A stretch of 7,268 bases of DNA, taken from the NCBI GenBank assembly GCA_002413455.1, contig DHXA01000222.1, positions 815 to 8,082 on the forward strand, written 5' to 3'. This document shows, piece after piece, positions 7,054 to 7,268 of the stretch. The position numbers were made by a program, and so were the translations under genes. The stretch's first letter is position 1; each line of letters begins with the position of its first letter. Below the pieces are notes generated by a model. It saw only the letters and a list, made by a program, of their open reading frames with translations, was not told where the DNA came from and did no database searches. Source of the stretch: Rhodanobacter sp. UBA5168 (lineage in GTDB: Bacteria > Pseudomonadota > Gammaproteobacteria > Xanthomonadales > Rhodanobacteraceae).

Positions 7054-7268
7054 ATGGAAACGCATAAGCACACCCGCAAGACCATCGTGCGCCTGCTCTC
7101 GAGCATGGGCAGCGCGAAGGAAATCCAGCAGTACCTCAAGCGCTTCTCCGAACTGGACGCGAAGCGTTTCGCCGTGGTCAAGGTCGGCGGCGCGGTGCTG
7201 CGCGACGAGCTGGCCGACCTGGCCTCGTCGCTGACCTTCCTGCAGCAAGTGGGGCTGACCCCGATCGT
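7054..7268 (+). CDS. argB: Acetylglutamate kinase, N-terminal part (probably bifunctional synthase/kinase); runs off the right edge
   Basis: Seventy-one residues are visible. KVGGA (43-47) is the start of the amino-acid-kinase domain that binds ATP phosphates, and the product should phosphorylate N-acetylglutamate, the second step of arginine synthesis. Residues 9-41 form an N-terminal extension ([20 protein letters not shown], then KRF and RFAVV) before the kinase core. This extension resembles Xanthomonas ArgB and the kinase part of fungal Arg5,6, in which the kinase is followed by an acetyltransferase (synthase) domain. A C-terminal GNAT domain is therefore expected beyond the edge, but it cannot be seen. 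ATG 7054 has a strong AAGGA 6 nt upstream and lies 15 bp after argE. The hairpin just upstream could reduce its transcription relative to earlier genes. Confidence 0.9.
   Translation, partial: METHKHTRKTIVRLLSSMGSAKEIQQYLKRFSELDAKRFAVVKVGGAVLRDELADLASSLTFLQQVGLTPI

Noticed and set aside
4289..7248. Long minus-strand open frames (4289-5977 and 5809-7248) opposite the osmC-like gene, argG, argE and argB
   Set aside because: Both lie fully over well-supported plus-strand genes and have antisense-like composition with no family motifs.
1..7268. Mobile elements, CRISPR arrays, tRNA or rRNA genes
   Set aside because: I saw no transposase, terminal repeats, regularly spaced repeats or tRNA-like cloverleaf. 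The window is otherwise packed with housekeeping genes.

Overview
The window is a GC-rich chromosomal segment from a gammaproteobacterium of the order Xanthomonadales (Lysobacterales), most likely the Rhodanobacteraceae side (Rhodanobacter/Dyella/Luteibacter-like). The main evidence is the arginine gene set. It has an N-acetylornithine carbamoyltransferase in place of ornithine carbamoyltransferase, the order argF'-argG-argE-argB, and an ArgB N-terminus of the bifunctional synthase/kinase type. I recognise all of these from Xanthomonas. The family assignment is inference.

Layout. Positions 1-1571 lie on the minus strand: the cysteinyl-tRNA synthetase gene cysS, followed by the first 37 codons of a sufE-family gene that runs off the left edge. 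Divergent from cysS, at 1751-2278, is a signal-peptide glycine-zipper protein of the YcfJ type, closed by a hairpin terminator at 2290-2320. Positions 2279-2576 hold no large gene but are densely structured. They contain a spaced inverted repeat, a short leader ORF with clustered Arg codons, competing RNA stems, and a strong intrinsic terminator whose T tract ends 15 nt before the argF start codon.

From 2577 to the right edge runs one plus-strand operon: argF' (N-acetylornithine carbamoyltransferase), a PaiB-like FMN-binding protein gene, an osmC-family gene, argG, argE (acting here as an acetylcitrulline deacetylase), and the start of argB. Gaps are very short, and two junctions are 4-bp start/stop overlaps, so the genes are probably co-transcribed. 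Together they give the acetylated route: ArgB phosphorylates N-acetylglutamate, ArgF' carbamoylates N-acetylornithine to N-acetylcitrulline, ArgE removes the acetyl group to give citrulline, and ArgG makes argininosuccinate. The PaiB-like and OsmC-like genes have no known step in this pathway.

The most interesting signal is the argF' leader (2390-2561). It has every part of a ribosome-mediated attenuator: a 34-codon leader peptide with Arg codons CGT, CGC and CGA close together, an 8-bp stem that includes those codons, a mutually exclusive 8-bp antiterminator stem, and a terminator hairpin with a T tract. I am not aware of a described arginine attenuator of this kind at this locus. A second terminator-like hairpin lies inside the 3' end of argE, just before argB.
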